46,984 bases of DNA. Source: an uncultured Eubacteriales bacterium. GTDB taxonomy: Bacteria; Bacillota; Clostridia; Oscillospirales; Acutalibacteraceae. The position numbers and the translations under genes were made by a program. The notes beneath the pieces are model-generated. The model was not told the DNA's origin and ran no database searches. It saw nothing but the letters and a program-made list of their open reading frames with translations. Where the stretch lies: NCBI GenBank assembly GCA_934489895.1, contig CAKSST010000014.1, positions 1 through 46,984 on the forward strand, given 5' to 3'. Below are positions 8,483-16,951 of the stretch, piece after piece. Positions within the stretch are counted from its first letter, which is position 1. Each line of letters starts with the position of its first letter.

Positions 8483-9028
8483 TTACTTTGCGCCTTTAGC
8501 GGCCTTGCCCTCTTTACGACGGACAATCTCGCCTTGATATCTAATGCCCTTGCCCTTATAAGGTTCGGGACGGCGTTTTTCGCGAACATCAGCTGCGAAC
8601 TGGCCAACCTTCTGCTTGTCGGGACCGGAAATAACAATTGTGTTCTGGTTGGGAACATCAATCGTAATGCCGGGAATTTCGGACATTATAACCTGATGGG
8701 AAAAACCAAGATTCATAACCAGGTCTTTACCCTGCTTTGCTACACGGTAACCAACACCGTTTACTTCCAATGTCTTGGAGAATCCGTTAGTAACGCCCTC
8801 CACCATATTGGCAATAAGTGTACGTGACATACCGTGAAGTGAACGATCCTCTTTATCATCGCTCTTACGTGCAACGATAATTTCAGCATTCTCAACAGAT
8901 ACTGTAATCTGGGGACAAAGTGTCTGAGCAAGCTCACCTTTGGGGCCCTTAACGGTAACAGTATTGTCTGTAACTTTAACATCTACCCCGGCAGGGATTG
9001 CAATGGGTTTTAATCCTATACGTGACAT
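8483..9028 (-). CDS. rplF: 50S ribosomal protein L6
   Basis: L6 lies near the sarcin-ricin loop of 23S rRNA. The 181-aa protein begins MSRIGLKPIAIPAGVDV and contains two related alpha/beta domains. The C-terminal signature (KRRPEPYKGKGIRYQGE) is complete and followed by a short basic tail. Confidence 0.98.
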   Translation of the reverse strand: MSRIGLKPIAIPAGVDVKVTDNTVTVKGPKGELAQTLCPQITVSVENAEIIVARKSDDKEDRSLHGMSRTLIANMVEGVTNGFSKTLEVNGVGYRVAKQGKDLVMNLGFSHQVIMSEIPGITIDVPNQNTIVISGPDKQKVGQFAADVREKRRPEPYKGKGIRYQGEIVRRKEGKAAKGAK

Positions 9029-9043
9029 ATTCGCTGCACCCCC

Positions 9044-9442
9044 CTACCAGATATAAGCGAGCACCTCGCCGCCAACATTAGCGACACGTGCTTGCTTATC
9101 AGTCATGATGCCCTTAGATGTTGAAAGAATTGCAACACCAAGACCTCTCATAACCTTAGGCATATCCTCTACGTTTGTGTATATACGCAGACCGGGTTTG
9201 GACACTCTTCGGAGTCCCGTAATGACCTGCGTTTTGTTCTGGGTGTATTTCAAAACAATATGAATTACGCCCTGCTTTCCGTCATCAATGACCTGAAAGT
9301 CGTTAATGTAACCCTCGTCCAACAAAATCTGTGCAATTGACTTCTTTACGTTGGAAGCGGGAATATCAACCGAATCGTGCTTTGCTGAACTTGCGTTACG
9401 AATTCTTGTAAGCATATCAGCGATGGTATCGGTGATTTGCAT
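9044..9442 (-). CDS. rpsH: 30S ribosomal protein S8
   Basis: Primary 16S rRNA-binding protein. The 132 aa begin MQITDTIADMLTRIRNASSA and end with the conserved segment STSKGIMTDKQARVANVGGE, then VLAYIW. It lies between the S14 gene and rplF. In Escherichia coli S8 represses the spc operon post-transcriptionally; no such site was sought or seen here. Confidence 0.98.
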   Translation of the reverse strand: MQITDTIADMLTRIRNASSAKHDSVDIPASNVKKSIAQILLDEGYINDFQVIDDGKQGVIHIVLKYTQNKTQVITGLRRVSKPGLRIYTNVEDMPKVMRGLGVAILSTSKGIMTDKQARVANVGGEVLAYIW

Positions 9443-9468
9443 GCCTTGTTCCTCCTTTGCTTAATTGC

Positions 9469-9654
9469 TTACCAGCTAGCCTTCTTTACTCCGGGAATTT
9501 CGCCCTTATAAGCAAGCTCCCTGAAGCAGATGCGGCAGATTCCGTACTTACGAAGAGTGGCATGCGGACGGCCGCAGATCTTACATCTGGTATACTGCCT
9601 TGTGGAAAACTTTGCAGGTCTTGCCTGCTTTATTTTCATTGCTGTTTTGGCCAT
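9469..9654 (-). CDS. rpsZ: 30S ribosomal protein S14, zinc (type Z) form
   Basis: The 61-residue short S14. Cys24, Cys27, Cys40 and Cys43 (CKIC and CRIC) form the zinc site of the C+ type. Its location between rplE and rpsH is the standard place for the type Z gene in Gram-positive bacteria. Zinc-free paralogues, where present, are normally encoded elsewhere. Confidence 0.97.
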   Translation of the reverse strand: MAKTAMKIKQARPAKFSTRQYTRCKICGRPHATLRKYGICRICFRELAYKGEIPGVKKASW

Positions 9655-9665
9655 AATTCCTCTCC

Positions 9666-10205
9666 TTACTTCGCGAACGGAGCACCCATGAGCGTTAACA
9701 GCTCGCGTGCTTCTTCATCTGTGTTAGCGGTAGTAACAAATATAATGTCCATTCCGCGTACTTTGTCAATCTTATCATAAACAATTTCCGGGAAAATCAA
9801 CTGCTCCTTAACACCCATTGAGTAGTTGCCGCGGCCGTCGAATGAATCGGGGTTAATACCACGGAAGTCTCTAACTCTGGGAAGTGCTGCAGTAAATAAG
9901 CGGTCAATAAAGTCATACATTCTCTCGCCGCGAAGGGTAACTTTAACGCCGATAGGCATGCCCTGACGAAGCTTGAAGTTTGCAACTGACTTTCTTGCCT
10001 TGCAGACTACCGGATGCTGACCGGTAATGATAGTAAGATCATTAACAATAGCATCAATAGCCTTCGGGTTCTCTCTTGCCTCGCCGCAGGCAACATTGAT
10101 AACAATCTTTTCCATCTTGGGTATCTGCATTACGCTTTTGTAATTAAATTTCTTCATAAGCGCAGGAGCAATTGTTTTAATGTATTCTTCTTTAATTCTT
10201 GACAT
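9666..10205 (-). CDS. rplE: 50S ribosomal protein L5
   Basis: 5S rRNA-binding protein that bridges to S13. The 179 aa include NVACGEARENPKAIDAI, the GQHPVVCKARKSVANFKLR region, and the C-terminal GMDIIFVTTANTDEEARELL. It is full length and in the standard position between rplX and rpsZ. Confidence 0.98.
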   Translation of the reverse strand: MSRIKEEYIKTIAPALMKKFNYKSVMQIPKMEKIVINVACGEARENPKAIDAIVNDLTIITGQHPVVCKARKSVANFKLRQGMPIGVKVTLRGERMYDFIDRLFTAALPRVRDFRGINPDSFDGRGNYSMGVKEQLIFPEIVYDKIDKVRGMDIIFVTTANTDEEARELLTLMGAPFAK

Positions 10206-10225
10206 CTCTCAATTCCTCCCAAAAC

Positions 10226-10546
10226 TTAAAATGTTGCGCCGCATTTTTTGCACATGCGGGCTTTTTTGCCATCCTCAATCTTGTGTGCAAGACGGGTAGG
10301 CTTATTGCATTTGGGGCAAACAAGCATCAGCTTTGATGCGTAAATTGCACTCTCGGTCTTAATAATACCGGAGGGGTCGCCCGCTTTTTTGGGTTTAACA
10401 TGCTTTGAAACAATGTTAAGACCCTCGACAATGCATTTTCCTTCTTTAGTGCTAACCTGTAAAACCTTGCCGGTCTTTCCTTTGTACTCATCGTCGCCGG
10501 TCAAAAGCATTACGGTATCGCCAACTTTTATGCCGAGTTTACTCAT
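10226..10546 (-). CDS. rplX: 50S ribosomal protein L24
   Basis: Assembly initiator protein with a KOW motif near the N-terminus (VGDTVMLLTGDDEYKGKTGK). The 106-aa product ends with two CxxC pairs (CPKC, then CKKC), a possible zinc ribbon seen in many Firmicutes L24 proteins. It follows rplN. Confidence 0.97.
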   Translation of the reverse strand: MSKLGIKVGDTVMLLTGDDEYKGKTGKVLQVSTKEGKCIVEGLNIVSKHVKPKKAGDPSGIIKTESAIYASKLMLVCPKCNKPTRLAHKIEDGKKARMCKKCGATF

Positions 10547-10563
10547 AATTTTCTCCTTTGCGA

Positions 10564-10932
10564 TTAAAGTACTTCAGGAGCCAAAGATAAAATCTTGAGA
10601 TAATCCTTATCACGAAGCTCTCTGGCTACAGGTCCGAAAATACGTGTGCCACGGGGATTCTTATCATCCCTGATAAGCACAGCTGCGTTTTCATTAAATC
10701 TGATATAAGTGCCGTCATTGCGACGAAGGCCTCTTGCGGAACGAACCACGACAGCCTTTACAACATCGCCCTTCTTAACAGTACCACCGGGGATGGCCTT
10801 TTTTACAGAAGCAACGATAACGTCGCCTATATTGGCGTACCTCCTTTTGGAGCCTCCTAACACGCGGATGCACATAATCTCTTTAGCACCGGTATTGTCG
10901 GCAACCTTGAGGTAACTCTGTTGCTGTATCAC
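10564..10932 (-). CDS. rplN: 50S ribosomal protein L14
   Basis: L14 forms inter-subunit bridges near the factor-binding site. The 122-aa protein begins MIQQQSYLKVADNTGAKE and has the conserved ending GPVARELRDKDYLKILSLAPEVL. It is located between rpsQ and rplX. Confidence 0.98.
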   Translation of the reverse strand: MIQQQSYLKVADNTGAKEIMCIRVLGGSKRRYANIGDVIVASVKKAIPGGTVKKGDVVKAVVVRSARGLRRNDGTYIRFNENAAVLIRDDKNPRGTRIFGPVARELRDKDYLKILSLAPEVL

Positions 10933-10957
10933 AGTGTTTTCCTCCTAACAAAAGTCC

Positions 10958-11215
10958 TTATTTAGCTTTTTCTATTATTTCAACAACGCGCCATCTCTTG
11001 TCTTTTGACAGAGGACGTGTTTCCATAATAGAAACTCTGTCGCCTACCTGGCAGGCATTATTTTCATCATGGGCTTTAAGCCTAATAGTGTTTTTGATAA
11101 TTTTCTTGTAAAGCGGATGTCTAACGTTATCTTCGATGGCAACTACTACAGTTTTATCCATCTTGTCGCTGACAACTCTGCCTGTTCTGGTTTTACGAAG
11201 ATTTCTATCACTCAT
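10958..11215 (-). CDS. rpsQ: 30S ribosomal protein S17
   Basis: OB-fold primary 16S-binding protein. The 85 aa carry the core GRVVSDKMDKTVVVAIE and the RHPLYKKIIKNT segment, then GDRVSIMETRPLSKDKRW. It follows rpmC with a 14-nt gap. Confidence 0.97.
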   Translation of the reverse strand: MSDRNLRKTRTGRVVSDKMDKTVVVAIEDNVRHPLYKKIIKNTIRLKAHDENNACQVGDRVSIMETRPLSKDKRWRVVEIIEKAK

Positions 11216-11229
11216 GACTGTCTGCCTCC

Positions 11230-11436
11230 TTACGCATTAGTATTTTCCGAAAGCTCACGCTCGCGTAGTACTGTCTTTACTCTGGCAATATCCTTTTTTA
11301 CAGCGCCTATGCGTGCAGGATTGTCCAGCTGATTAATTGCATGCTGAAAGCGCAGATGAAACAGGTCTTTTTTGAGGTCTTCCAGCAGCTTAATGAGCTC
11401 AGTTACGGATTTTTCTTTAATTTCTTGTGCGTTCAT
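11230..11436 (-). CDS. rpmC: 50S ribosomal protein L29
   Basis: Two-helix protein at the polypeptide exit-tunnel rim. The 68 aa begin MNAQEIKEKSVTELIKLLED and include KDLFHLRFQHAINQLDNPAR. Its ATG shares one base with the rplP stop (TAATG), implying coupled translation. Confidence 0.97.
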   Translation of the reverse strand: MNAQEIKEKSVTELIKLLEDLKKDLFHLRFQHAINQLDNPARIGAVKKDIARVKTVLRERELSENTNA

Positions 11437-11861
11437 TACTGCTCATCCTCCGTTTCCTGCTTAGCTATTACTTTACATTTGATAGGCAGTTTGTTAGCAG
11501 CCAAACGCATAGCTTCGCGAGCAAGCTCCTCATCAACACCTGCGATTTCAAACATTACACGGCCGGGTTTAACAACTGCTACCCAATATTCAGGAGAGCC
11601 TTTACCTGAACCCATTCGAGTTTCTGCAGGCTTCTCGGTAATTGGCTTATCCGGGAATATCTTTATCCAAACTTTACCGCCACGCTTGATGCAACGAGTC
11701 ATCGCTACACGGGCAGCTTCTATCTGATTTGAAGTGATCCAGGCCGGTTCAAGAGCCTGTAGACCGAAATCACCGTAGCTTACGGTGTTACCGCGTGTTG
11801 CCTTACCTGTCAAACGGCCTCTGTGTACTCTGCGGTATTTAACTCTTTTAGGCATTAACAT
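11436..11861 (-). CDS. rplP: 50S ribosomal protein L16
   Basis: L16 organises the A-site region of 23S rRNA. The 141-aa product begins MLMPKRVKYRRVHRGRLTGK and contains WIKIFPDKPITEKPAETRMG. Both its start (overlapping the rpsC stop) and its stop (overlapping the rpmC start) are single-base TAATG junctions. Confidence 0.98.
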   Translation of the reverse strand: MLMPKRVKYRRVHRGRLTGKATRGNTVSYGDFGLQALEPAWITSNQIEAARVAMTRCIKRGGKVWIKIFPDKPITEKPAETRMGSGKGSPEYWVAVVKPGRVMFEIAGVDEELAREAMRLAANKLPIKCKVIAKQETEDEQ

Positions 11862-12532
11862 TAGCGGTTGCCTCCTTCCTTCTTGGAAGCTGATTTACGT
11901 GAATCATGGAGAACCTCGCCTGTGTAGATCCAAACCTTAACGCCTATACGGCCGTAGGTTGTCTTTGCCTCAGCAAAGCCGTAATCAATATCAGCTCTAA
12001 TTGTCTGAAGAGGAATTGTACCTTCATGATAATGCTCAGTACGTGCAATTTCAGCACCGCCGAGACGACCTGAACACTGTGTCTTGATACCCTTTGCACC
12101 GCAGCGCATTGCGCGGCCGATGGAGAGTTTCATTGCACGACGGAAAGAAGTTCTCTTTTCAAGCTGTGCTGCAATATTTTCTGCAACCAATGTTGCGTTA
12201 AGGTCAGGATTCTTAACCTCAACAATATTGATAACAACAGGTTTGCCGAGCATTTTCTGAACGGATTGTCTTAATTTTTCAATTTCTGCGCCGTTACGTC
12301 CGATAATGATACCGGGCTTAGCGCAATGAATGTGAAGTCTTACACGCTTTGCATCACGTTCAATCTCAATCTTGGGAACGCCCGCACTGTAAAGCTTCTT
12401 TTTAAGGTATTTGCGAAGGTTATAGTCTTCTACCAGGGTATCACCGAAGCTCTTATTGTCGGTAATCCAGCGAGAGTCCCAATTCTTTATAACACCAACG
12501 CGAAAACCGTTAGGATTAACTTTCTGGCCCAT
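11861..12532 (-). CDS. rpsC: 30S ribosomal protein S3
   Basis: S3 lines the mRNA entry channel. The 223-aa protein starts MGQKVNPNGFRVGVIKNWDS, has a type-II KH domain with the GIIIGRNGAEIEKLR loop, and a C-terminal domain (CSGRLGGAEIARTEHYHEG). It is full length and translationally coupled to rplP. Confidence 0.98.
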   Translation of the reverse strand: MGQKVNPNGFRVGVIKNWDSRWITDNKSFGDTLVEDYNLRKYLKKKLYSAGVPKIEIERDAKRVRLHIHCAKPGIIIGRNGAEIEKLRQSVQKMLGKPVVINIVEVKNPDLNATLVAENIAAQLEKRTSFRRAMKLSIGRAMRCGAKGIKTQCSGRLGGAEIARTEHYHEGTIPLQTIRADIDYGFAEAKTTYGRIGVKVWIYTGEVLHDSRKSASKKEGGNR

Positions 12533-12548
12533 TAACTAAAACCTCCCT

Positions 12549-12893
12549 TTATTTCTGAATTTCTTTTTCCCTGAGGATCAGGGTTACATGAGATGTTCTC
12601 TTCAATATTCTGTGTGCACGGCCGTGGTCACAGGGACGGATTCTTTTAAGAGTAGGTCCGGGTGATACAAAGCACTCTGCAACATATAAAGAAGCAACAT
12701 TCATATTATGATTATTTTCCGCATTTGCCATTGCAGAAGCCAAAAGCTTTTGCAGAGGCTCGCAGGCGGCCTTCGGAATATTCTTAAGAATTGCCATGGC
12801 TTTGTCTGCGGGCTGATTGCGGATAAGATCCAGCACAATCTTCACCTTACGGGGTGAAATGCGGGCGTATTTTAAAACTGCCCTTGATTCCAT
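12549..12893 (-). CDS. rplV: 50S ribosomal protein L22
   Basis: L22 extends a beta-hairpin into the exit tunnel. The 114-aa protein has RAVLKYARISPRKVKIVLDL at the start and the hairpin region PGPTLKRIRPCDHGRAHRIL. In macrolide-resistant strains this loop is altered; the sequence here shows no obvious insertion or deletion. Confidence 0.98.
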   Translation of the reverse strand: MESRAVLKYARISPRKVKIVLDLIRNQPADKAMAILKNIPKAACEPLQKLLASAMANAENNHNMNVASLYVAECFVSPGPTLKRIRPCDHGRAHRILKRTSHVTLILREKEIQK

Positions 12894-12917
12894 AAGTCAT
12901 ATTCTCCTTTCGACCGC

Positions 12918-13193
12918 TTATTTACCGGTTGTCTTTGCTCCGGCATGGCCTTTGAATGTTCTGGTGGGAGCAAACTCACCGAGCTTGTGTCCAACCATAT
13001 CTTCAGTGATGTATACCGGAACATGACGGCGACCGTCATGAACTGCTACGGTGTGACCGACAAAATCCGGAAAAATAGTGGATGCGCGGCTCCAAGTTTT
13101 GAGAGCTCTCTTCTCACCTGAAGCATTCATTTCCTGTATTCTTTTAAGCAACACAGGTTGCACAAAAGGTCCTTTTTTAACGCTTCTACCCAT
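12918..13193 (-). CDS. rpsS: 30S ribosomal protein S19
   Basis: Small-subunit head protein that pairs with S13. The 91 aa begin MGRSVKKGPFVQPVLLKRI and contain the signature WSRASTIFPDFVGHTVAVHD, then GHKLGEFAPTRTFKGHA. It is in the standard place between rplB and rplV. Confidence 0.98.
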   Translation of the reverse strand: MGRSVKKGPFVQPVLLKRIQEMNASGEKRALKTWSRASTIFPDFVGHTVAVHDGRRHVPVYITEDMVGHKLGEFAPTRTFKGHAGAKTTGK

Positions 13194-13215
13194 TTACTGT
13201 TTCTCCTTTCGTCGA

Positions 13216-14046
13216 TTAACCGTTGCGACGCTTTACGATAAGCTTATTTGAAGCTTTATTCTTCTTGCGTGTCTTATAGCCCAAAGCAGGTTTACCCCAT
13301 GGAGTAACCGGACCGGGACGACCAATCGGGGATTTACCTTCACCACCGCCGTGGGGGTGATCGTTGGGGTTCATAACAGAACCGCGAACTGTGGGACGGA
13401 TGCCCATATGGCGTTTGCGTCCTGCTTTACCGATGTTGATGTTTGCATACTCAGGATTGCTTACCTGGCCAACAGTAGCCATACAATCAATGGGAACATT
13501 GCGGAGCTCACCGGAAGGCATACGTAAAAGTGCCAATCCATTTTCTTTAGCCATCAACTGAGCCATGTTACCTGCTGAACGAGCAAACTGAGCGCCCTTG
13601 CCGGGATAAAGCTCAATGTTGTGGATAAACGTACCAACCGGAATTGCTGTAAGAGGTAATGCGTTACCGGGCTTAATATCAGCGTCGGGGCCGCTTACAA
13701 CCTTATCACCTACTGAAAGGCCGATAGGAGCAATTATATAACGCTTCTCGCCGTCTTCAAACTGAATAAGAGCGATGAATGCTGTGCGGTTGGGATCGTA
13801 CTCAAGAGCGATTACAGTAGCTACATCACCGAAACGATCTCTCTTGAAATCGATAATTCTGTATTTTTTGCGATTACCGCCGCCACGATGGCGAACGGTT
13901 ATGCGGCCATAGCTGTTGCGGCCTGCATTCTTTTGTTTCTTAGCCAAAAGACTCTTTTCCGGAGCTTTTTTGGTAAGCTCAGAATAATCCATAGTGGTCA
14001 TTCCGCGAAGGCCGGGAGTCGTAGGCTTATAATGTTTAATTGCCAT
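13216..14046 (-). CDS. rplB: 50S ribosomal protein L2
   Basis: Core protein of the peptidyl transferase centre region. The 276-aa product starts MAIKHYKPTTPGLRGMT. I use ATG 14046 because the alternative GTG at 14058 abuts the AGGAGA binding site. The C-terminal signature (PHGGGEGKSPIGRPGPVTPW) is complete. Confidence 0.98.
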   Translation of the reverse strand: MAIKHYKPTTPGLRGMTTMDYSELTKKAPEKSLLAKKQKNAGRNSYGRITVRHRGGGNRKKYRIIDFKRDRFGDVATVIALEYDPNRTAFIALIQFEDGEKRYIIAPIGLSVGDKVVSGPDADIKPGNALPLTAIPVGTFIHNIELYPGKGAQFARSAGNMAQLMAKENGLALLRMPSGELRNVPIDCMATVGQVSNPEYANINIGKAGRKRHMGIRPTVRGSVMNPNDHPHGGGEGKSPIGRPGPVTPWGKPALGYKTRKKNKASNKLIVKRRNG

Positions 14047-14119
14047 TTTAAATTTCACTCTCCTGTTGAGGCTTAGCGGGACTTAAAAGCCCCATACATT
14101 GCCATAGATATTGGGGGTT

Positions 14120-14413
14120 TTATTTCAAACCGTCAAAGAATTCAATTGATTTTGAATCTTTCTTAAGGGTAACAATTGCTTTTTTCCAGCTTGAAGTGTA
14201 ACCCGAATATCTGCCCATGCGTTTTTCCTGACCACGCACGTTAATAGTGTTAACCTTGTCAACATCTACTTTGAAGATTTCTTCAACTGCTTTTTTTATC
14301 TCCGCTTTATTGGAGTCTTTAGCAACCTTGAAGGTGTATTTTTTGGTTTCTATGCCGTCAATGCTCTTTTCAGTAATGATCGGCGCTATAATGATATCGT
14401 GTGCGGTTTTCAT
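14120..14413 (-). CDS. rplW: 50S ribosomal protein L23
   Basis: Exit-tunnel protein that docks trigger factor and SRP. The 97 aa include IIIAPIITEKSIDGIETKKY and INVRGQEKRMGRYSGYTSSW. Its start overlaps the rplD stop by one base. Confidence 0.97.
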   Translation of the reverse strand: MKTAHDIIIAPIITEKSIDGIETKKYTFKVAKDSNKAEIKKAVEEIFKVDVDKVNTINVRGQEKRMGRYSGYTSSWKKAIVTLKKDSKSIEFFDGLK

Positions 14414-15036
14414 TATGCGTAAACCTCCTCGATCTTAGCAATAGCGTCTTTAACAACAACCAGCTTTTCAGCATTAATAATATCATAGATATTAATTGTG
14501 TTGAACTGTGCTGTTTTTACGCCGGGGATATTTGCGGCACTCTTTACGCAAACGGGGTTGTTGTCAGCAAGTACCAAAAGTGTTTTGCCGGTAGCGCCGA
14601 TAGCGTTGAGGCAGTCAACAACTGTCTTTGTCTTGTAACCCTCTAAGGTAAGCTCGCTGAGAACGATTAAGTTCTTGTTGGCAACCTTATCGGAAAGAGC
14701 TGACTTGATAGCCAGTCTGCGAACCTTTTTATTAAGCTCGTAAGAATAATCTCTGGGCTTCGGTCCAAGAGCGATACCGCCGTGTCTCCACTGGGGAGCG
14801 CGGATAGAACCCTGTCTTGCATGACCTGTACCCTTTTGTCTCCAAGGCTTTCTACCGCCACCCGATACTTCTGTACGGGTTAAGGTTGACTGTGTGCCCT
14901 GACGCTGATTTGCCAGGTAATTTACAACTGCCATGTGCATAACAACTGCGTTGGGCTCAATTCCGAAAACATCTTTGGAAAGCTTAATCTTTTCGATTTC
15001 GTTTCCCTTCATGTCTAAAACTGCTACATTAGCCAT
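14413..15036 (-). CDS. rplD: 50S ribosomal protein L4
   Basis: L4 extends a loop into the exit tunnel and in E. coli represses its own operon by acting on the S10 leader. The 207-aa protein starts MANVAVLDMKGNEIEKIKL at 15036, 9 nt after AAGGAG; a longer frame to 15057 has no better start. The tunnel loop (GGGRKPWRQKGTGHARQGS) is present. Confidence 0.97.
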   Translation of the reverse strand: MANVAVLDMKGNEIEKIKLSKDVFGIEPNAVVMHMAVVNYLANQRQGTQSTLTRTEVSGGGRKPWRQKGTGHARQGSIRAPQWRHGGIALGPKPRDYSYELNKKVRRLAIKSALSDKVANKNLIVLSELTLEGYKTKTVVDCLNAIGATGKTLLVLADNNPVCVKSAANIPGVKTAQFNTINIYDIINAEKLVVVKDAIAKIEEVYA

Positions 15037-15053
15037 GTTATACAACTCCTTCC

Positions 15054-15686
15054 TCAAGCCTTAACGCTGTCGAAAACAACAACAATGCCGCCCTTGGGGC
15101 CGGGGACAGCGCCCTTGATAGCAATAATGTTATTTTCTGCGTCGACCTTAACTACCTCAAGGTTCTGAACAGTAACGCGCTCAGCACCAAGATGTCCGGC
15201 CATCTTTTTGTTTTTGAAAACCCTGGAAGGGTCGCTGATGGAACCAAGTGAACCGCCGTGTCTTGCTACCGGACCGGTACCATGAGACATTTTAAGACGG
15301 TGGAAATTCCAACGTTTGATTGTACCTGCATAACCTTTACCTTTGCTGGTTCCGCGAACGTCTACCTTGTCGCCTGCTGCAAATACATCTGCTTTAATGA
15401 TGTCACCAACATTGATGCCCTCTATGCTTTCCAGACGGAACTCACGAAGAACCTTCTTGGGAGCAACATCGCCCTTTGCGAAGTGGCCTGCCTGAGGTTT
15501 GTTAACCTTGCTTGCCTTTAAATCGCCATAGCCTACCTGAACAGCAGCATATCCGTCGTTCTCAACTGTCTTAACCTGCGAAACAGCACAAGGGCCAGCT
15601 TGAATAACTGTTACGGGAACTACGTTGCCGTTCTCGTCAAAAAGCTGAGTCATGCCCAGTTTTTTTCCGATGATTCCTTTTTTCAT
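15054..15686 (-). CDS. rplC: 50S ribosomal protein L3
   Basis: Assembly-initiating large-subunit protein. The 210 aa start MKKGIIGKKLGMTQLFDENG and hold the loop region RWNFHRLKMSHGTGPVARH that reaches towards the peptidyl transferase centre. It is the second gene of the operon. Confidence 0.98.
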   Translation of the reverse strand: MKKGIIGKKLGMTQLFDENGNVVPVTVIQAGPCAVSQVKTVENDGYAAVQVGYGDLKASKVNKPQAGHFAKGDVAPKKVLREFRLESIEGINVGDIIKADVFAAGDKVDVRGTSKGKGYAGTIKRWNFHRLKMSHGTGPVARHGGSLGSISDPSRVFKNKKMAGHLGAERVTVQNLEVVKVDAENNIIAIKGAVPGPKGGIVVVFDSVKA

Positions 15687-15746
15687 TTTACTTTCCTCCT
15701 GTATAGGTTATTGGTTGACCCTTTCGGCCAACATGACCTCGACGGC

Positions 15747-16058
15747 TTACAGTTTAATTTCAAACTCAACGCCGGCGGGGAGTTCGATGCTTCTGAGCGC
15801 CTCAATAGTCTTATTGGACGGATGCAGTACATCGATGAGTCTTTTGTGAATACGCTTTTCAAACTGCTCACGGCTGTCCTTGTATTTATGAACAGCGCGC
15901 AGGATGGTAACAATCTCTCTTTCGGTAGGGAGCGGTACGGGACCCGATACTCTTGCACCGGTGCGCTTTGCAGTTTCAACAATCTTTTCTGCAGACTGGT
16001 CTACCAAAGCGTGATCGTAACCTTTGATGCGAATTCTGATTTTTTCATTTCCTGCCAT
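15747..16058 (-). CDS. rpsJ: 30S ribosomal protein S10
   Basis: First gene of the operon; S10 also serves as NusE in antitermination. The 103-aa product starts MAGNEKIRIRIKGYDHALVD at 16058, with AAGGAGG 9 nt upstream. An in-frame extension to 16127 is leader sequence, since S10 is normally 101-104 aa. The C-terminal VLHPSNKTIEALRSIELPAG is normal. Confidence 0.98.
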   Translation of the reverse strand: MAGNEKIRIRIKGYDHALVDQSAEKIVETAKRTGARVSGPVPLPTEREIVTILRAVHKYKDSREQFEKRIHKRLIDVLHPSNKTIEALRSIELPAGVEFEIKL

Positions 16059-16315
16059 TATGATTTGCCTCCTTGTCAGGATTGGCCCAGGAACTTGTAC
16101 TGTGCCGGGTGTTTCGCCCTGCCACATTATAAAACCGGATAACCGCTATGGTTAAATCCGGGTACGGCACAAAGCCGCATTTACAAAAGCAAAGCCTTTG
16201 TAATATTAGAAAATTCCTGTCGCCCGGTTTATAAATCGGACATACTCCGCGGAAATTTCCCGGTCCGAAGCCGGCCACCTCCCGCATCAACGCATATCTT
16301 CACGCATAAAGCGTG
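16059..16315 (-). promoter_or_regulatory. Leader of the S10 operon (5'-UTR, about 257 nt)
   Basis: No credible gene lies between the promoter and rpsJ. The transcript can form several hairpins, for example TTACAAAGGC..GCTTTTGTAA around 16171-16193 and CCGGAT/ATCCGG pairings around 16135-16175. Long structured leaders before rpsJ are often targets of L4 autoregulation in other bacteria. I do not recognise a known L4-leader consensus here, so regulation is an inference. An 81-codon frame (16045-16290) inside the leader looks spurious. Confidence 0.5.
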
Positions 16316-16322
16316 CTATATG

Positions 16323-16351
16323 ATAATACCACAAACATTTTGTGATTGCAA
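16323..16351 (-). promoter_or_regulatory. Sigma-A promoter of the S10-spc-alpha operon
   Basis: On the minus strand TTGCAA (-35, at 16346-16351) and TATTAT (-10, at 16323-16328) are separated by exactly 17 nt. Transcription would start near 16315. An A/T-rich tract lies just upstream, as in strong promoters. Confidence 0.8.
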
Positions 16352-16426
16352 GTAGTTTTTTAAAAAATTTAAAATTTTTATTTAGGGATATATGTCCTGC
16401 TTTTTAGTCGCCTTATGTAATAGGTA

Positions 16427-16467
16427 GCGGCGCATGGATTTTTACATTAAAAAATTCCATACGCCGC
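16427..16467 (-). terminator. Hairpin downstream of the P-loop gene
   Basis: GCGGCGCATGGA at 16427-16438 pairs with TCCATACGCCGC at 16456-16467 with one G-U. It falls between the stop of the P-loop gene and the S10 promoter. There is no U-run on the minus side, so termination is plausible but not certain. Confidence 0.45.
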
Positions 16468-16484
16468 GGTTAATTAATTTTAAA

Positions 16485-16904
16485 TTAGATTTTTTCTGCG
16501 TGATCAAAAATCTTTTCAGGAAGTTCACTTTCGTCACAAGAAATTGTGAAGATAAAGTTGATGTTGCTTTCTTCGGAAAGAACAGAAACTCTGTCAAGGA
16601 AAGCTGAAAGTGCGTTATAGTCACGTCCGCCTATTCTCAGAGTTGCATCACCAAATACATCGGTAACATCATGGTCACCGGCACAAATGCCGGAAAGGAA
16701 TGCAAAATATTCAGAATATCCGCTAATACCGTAAGCATTGGAATCTACCAAGCGCACCTTATGCGGAATGCTGTAAGTAAGGGTATCGCCCTGTTCAATA
16801 CATACAACTAAACCTTTTGTTGTTTGGGAAGCGCTTGATACCATGTCAATAAGACGTTTGGTTTTTCCCGAACCTTTGTTTCCGATAATAAGTTTAATCA
16901 TCAT
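16485..16904 (-). CDS. Small P-loop NTPase-like protein of unknown function
   Basis: A 139-aa protein with a clear Walker A at the N-terminus (IGNKGSGKTKRL). It continues as a short Rossmann-like domain with beta-strands LVVCIEQ and INFIFTISCD, the latter ending in a possible Walker B/sensor Asp. It is too short for a complete RecA- or PilT-type ATPase. SD AAGGAG precedes two adjacent ATGs, so the start could be 16904 or 16901. It follows pgi by about 47 nt and may share its transcript. I do not recognise a characterised family. Confidence 0.7.
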   Translation of the reverse strand: MMIKLIIGNKGSGKTKRLIDMVSSASQTTKGLVVCIEQGDTLTYSIPHKVRLVDSNAYGISGYSEYFAFLSGICAGDHDVTDVFGDATLRIGGRDYNALSAFLDRVSVLSEESNINFIFTISCDESELPEKIFDHAEKI

Positions 16905-16951
16905 TATTACTCCTTTATATATTTACCGCTTTTGCGGTTGTTTCCGTGAAA

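Noticed and set aside
16045..16290. 81-codon minus-strand frame in the S10 leader
   Set aside because: It overlaps the rpsJ ribosome binding site and start in another frame, and lies in hairpin-rich leader; no domain seen.
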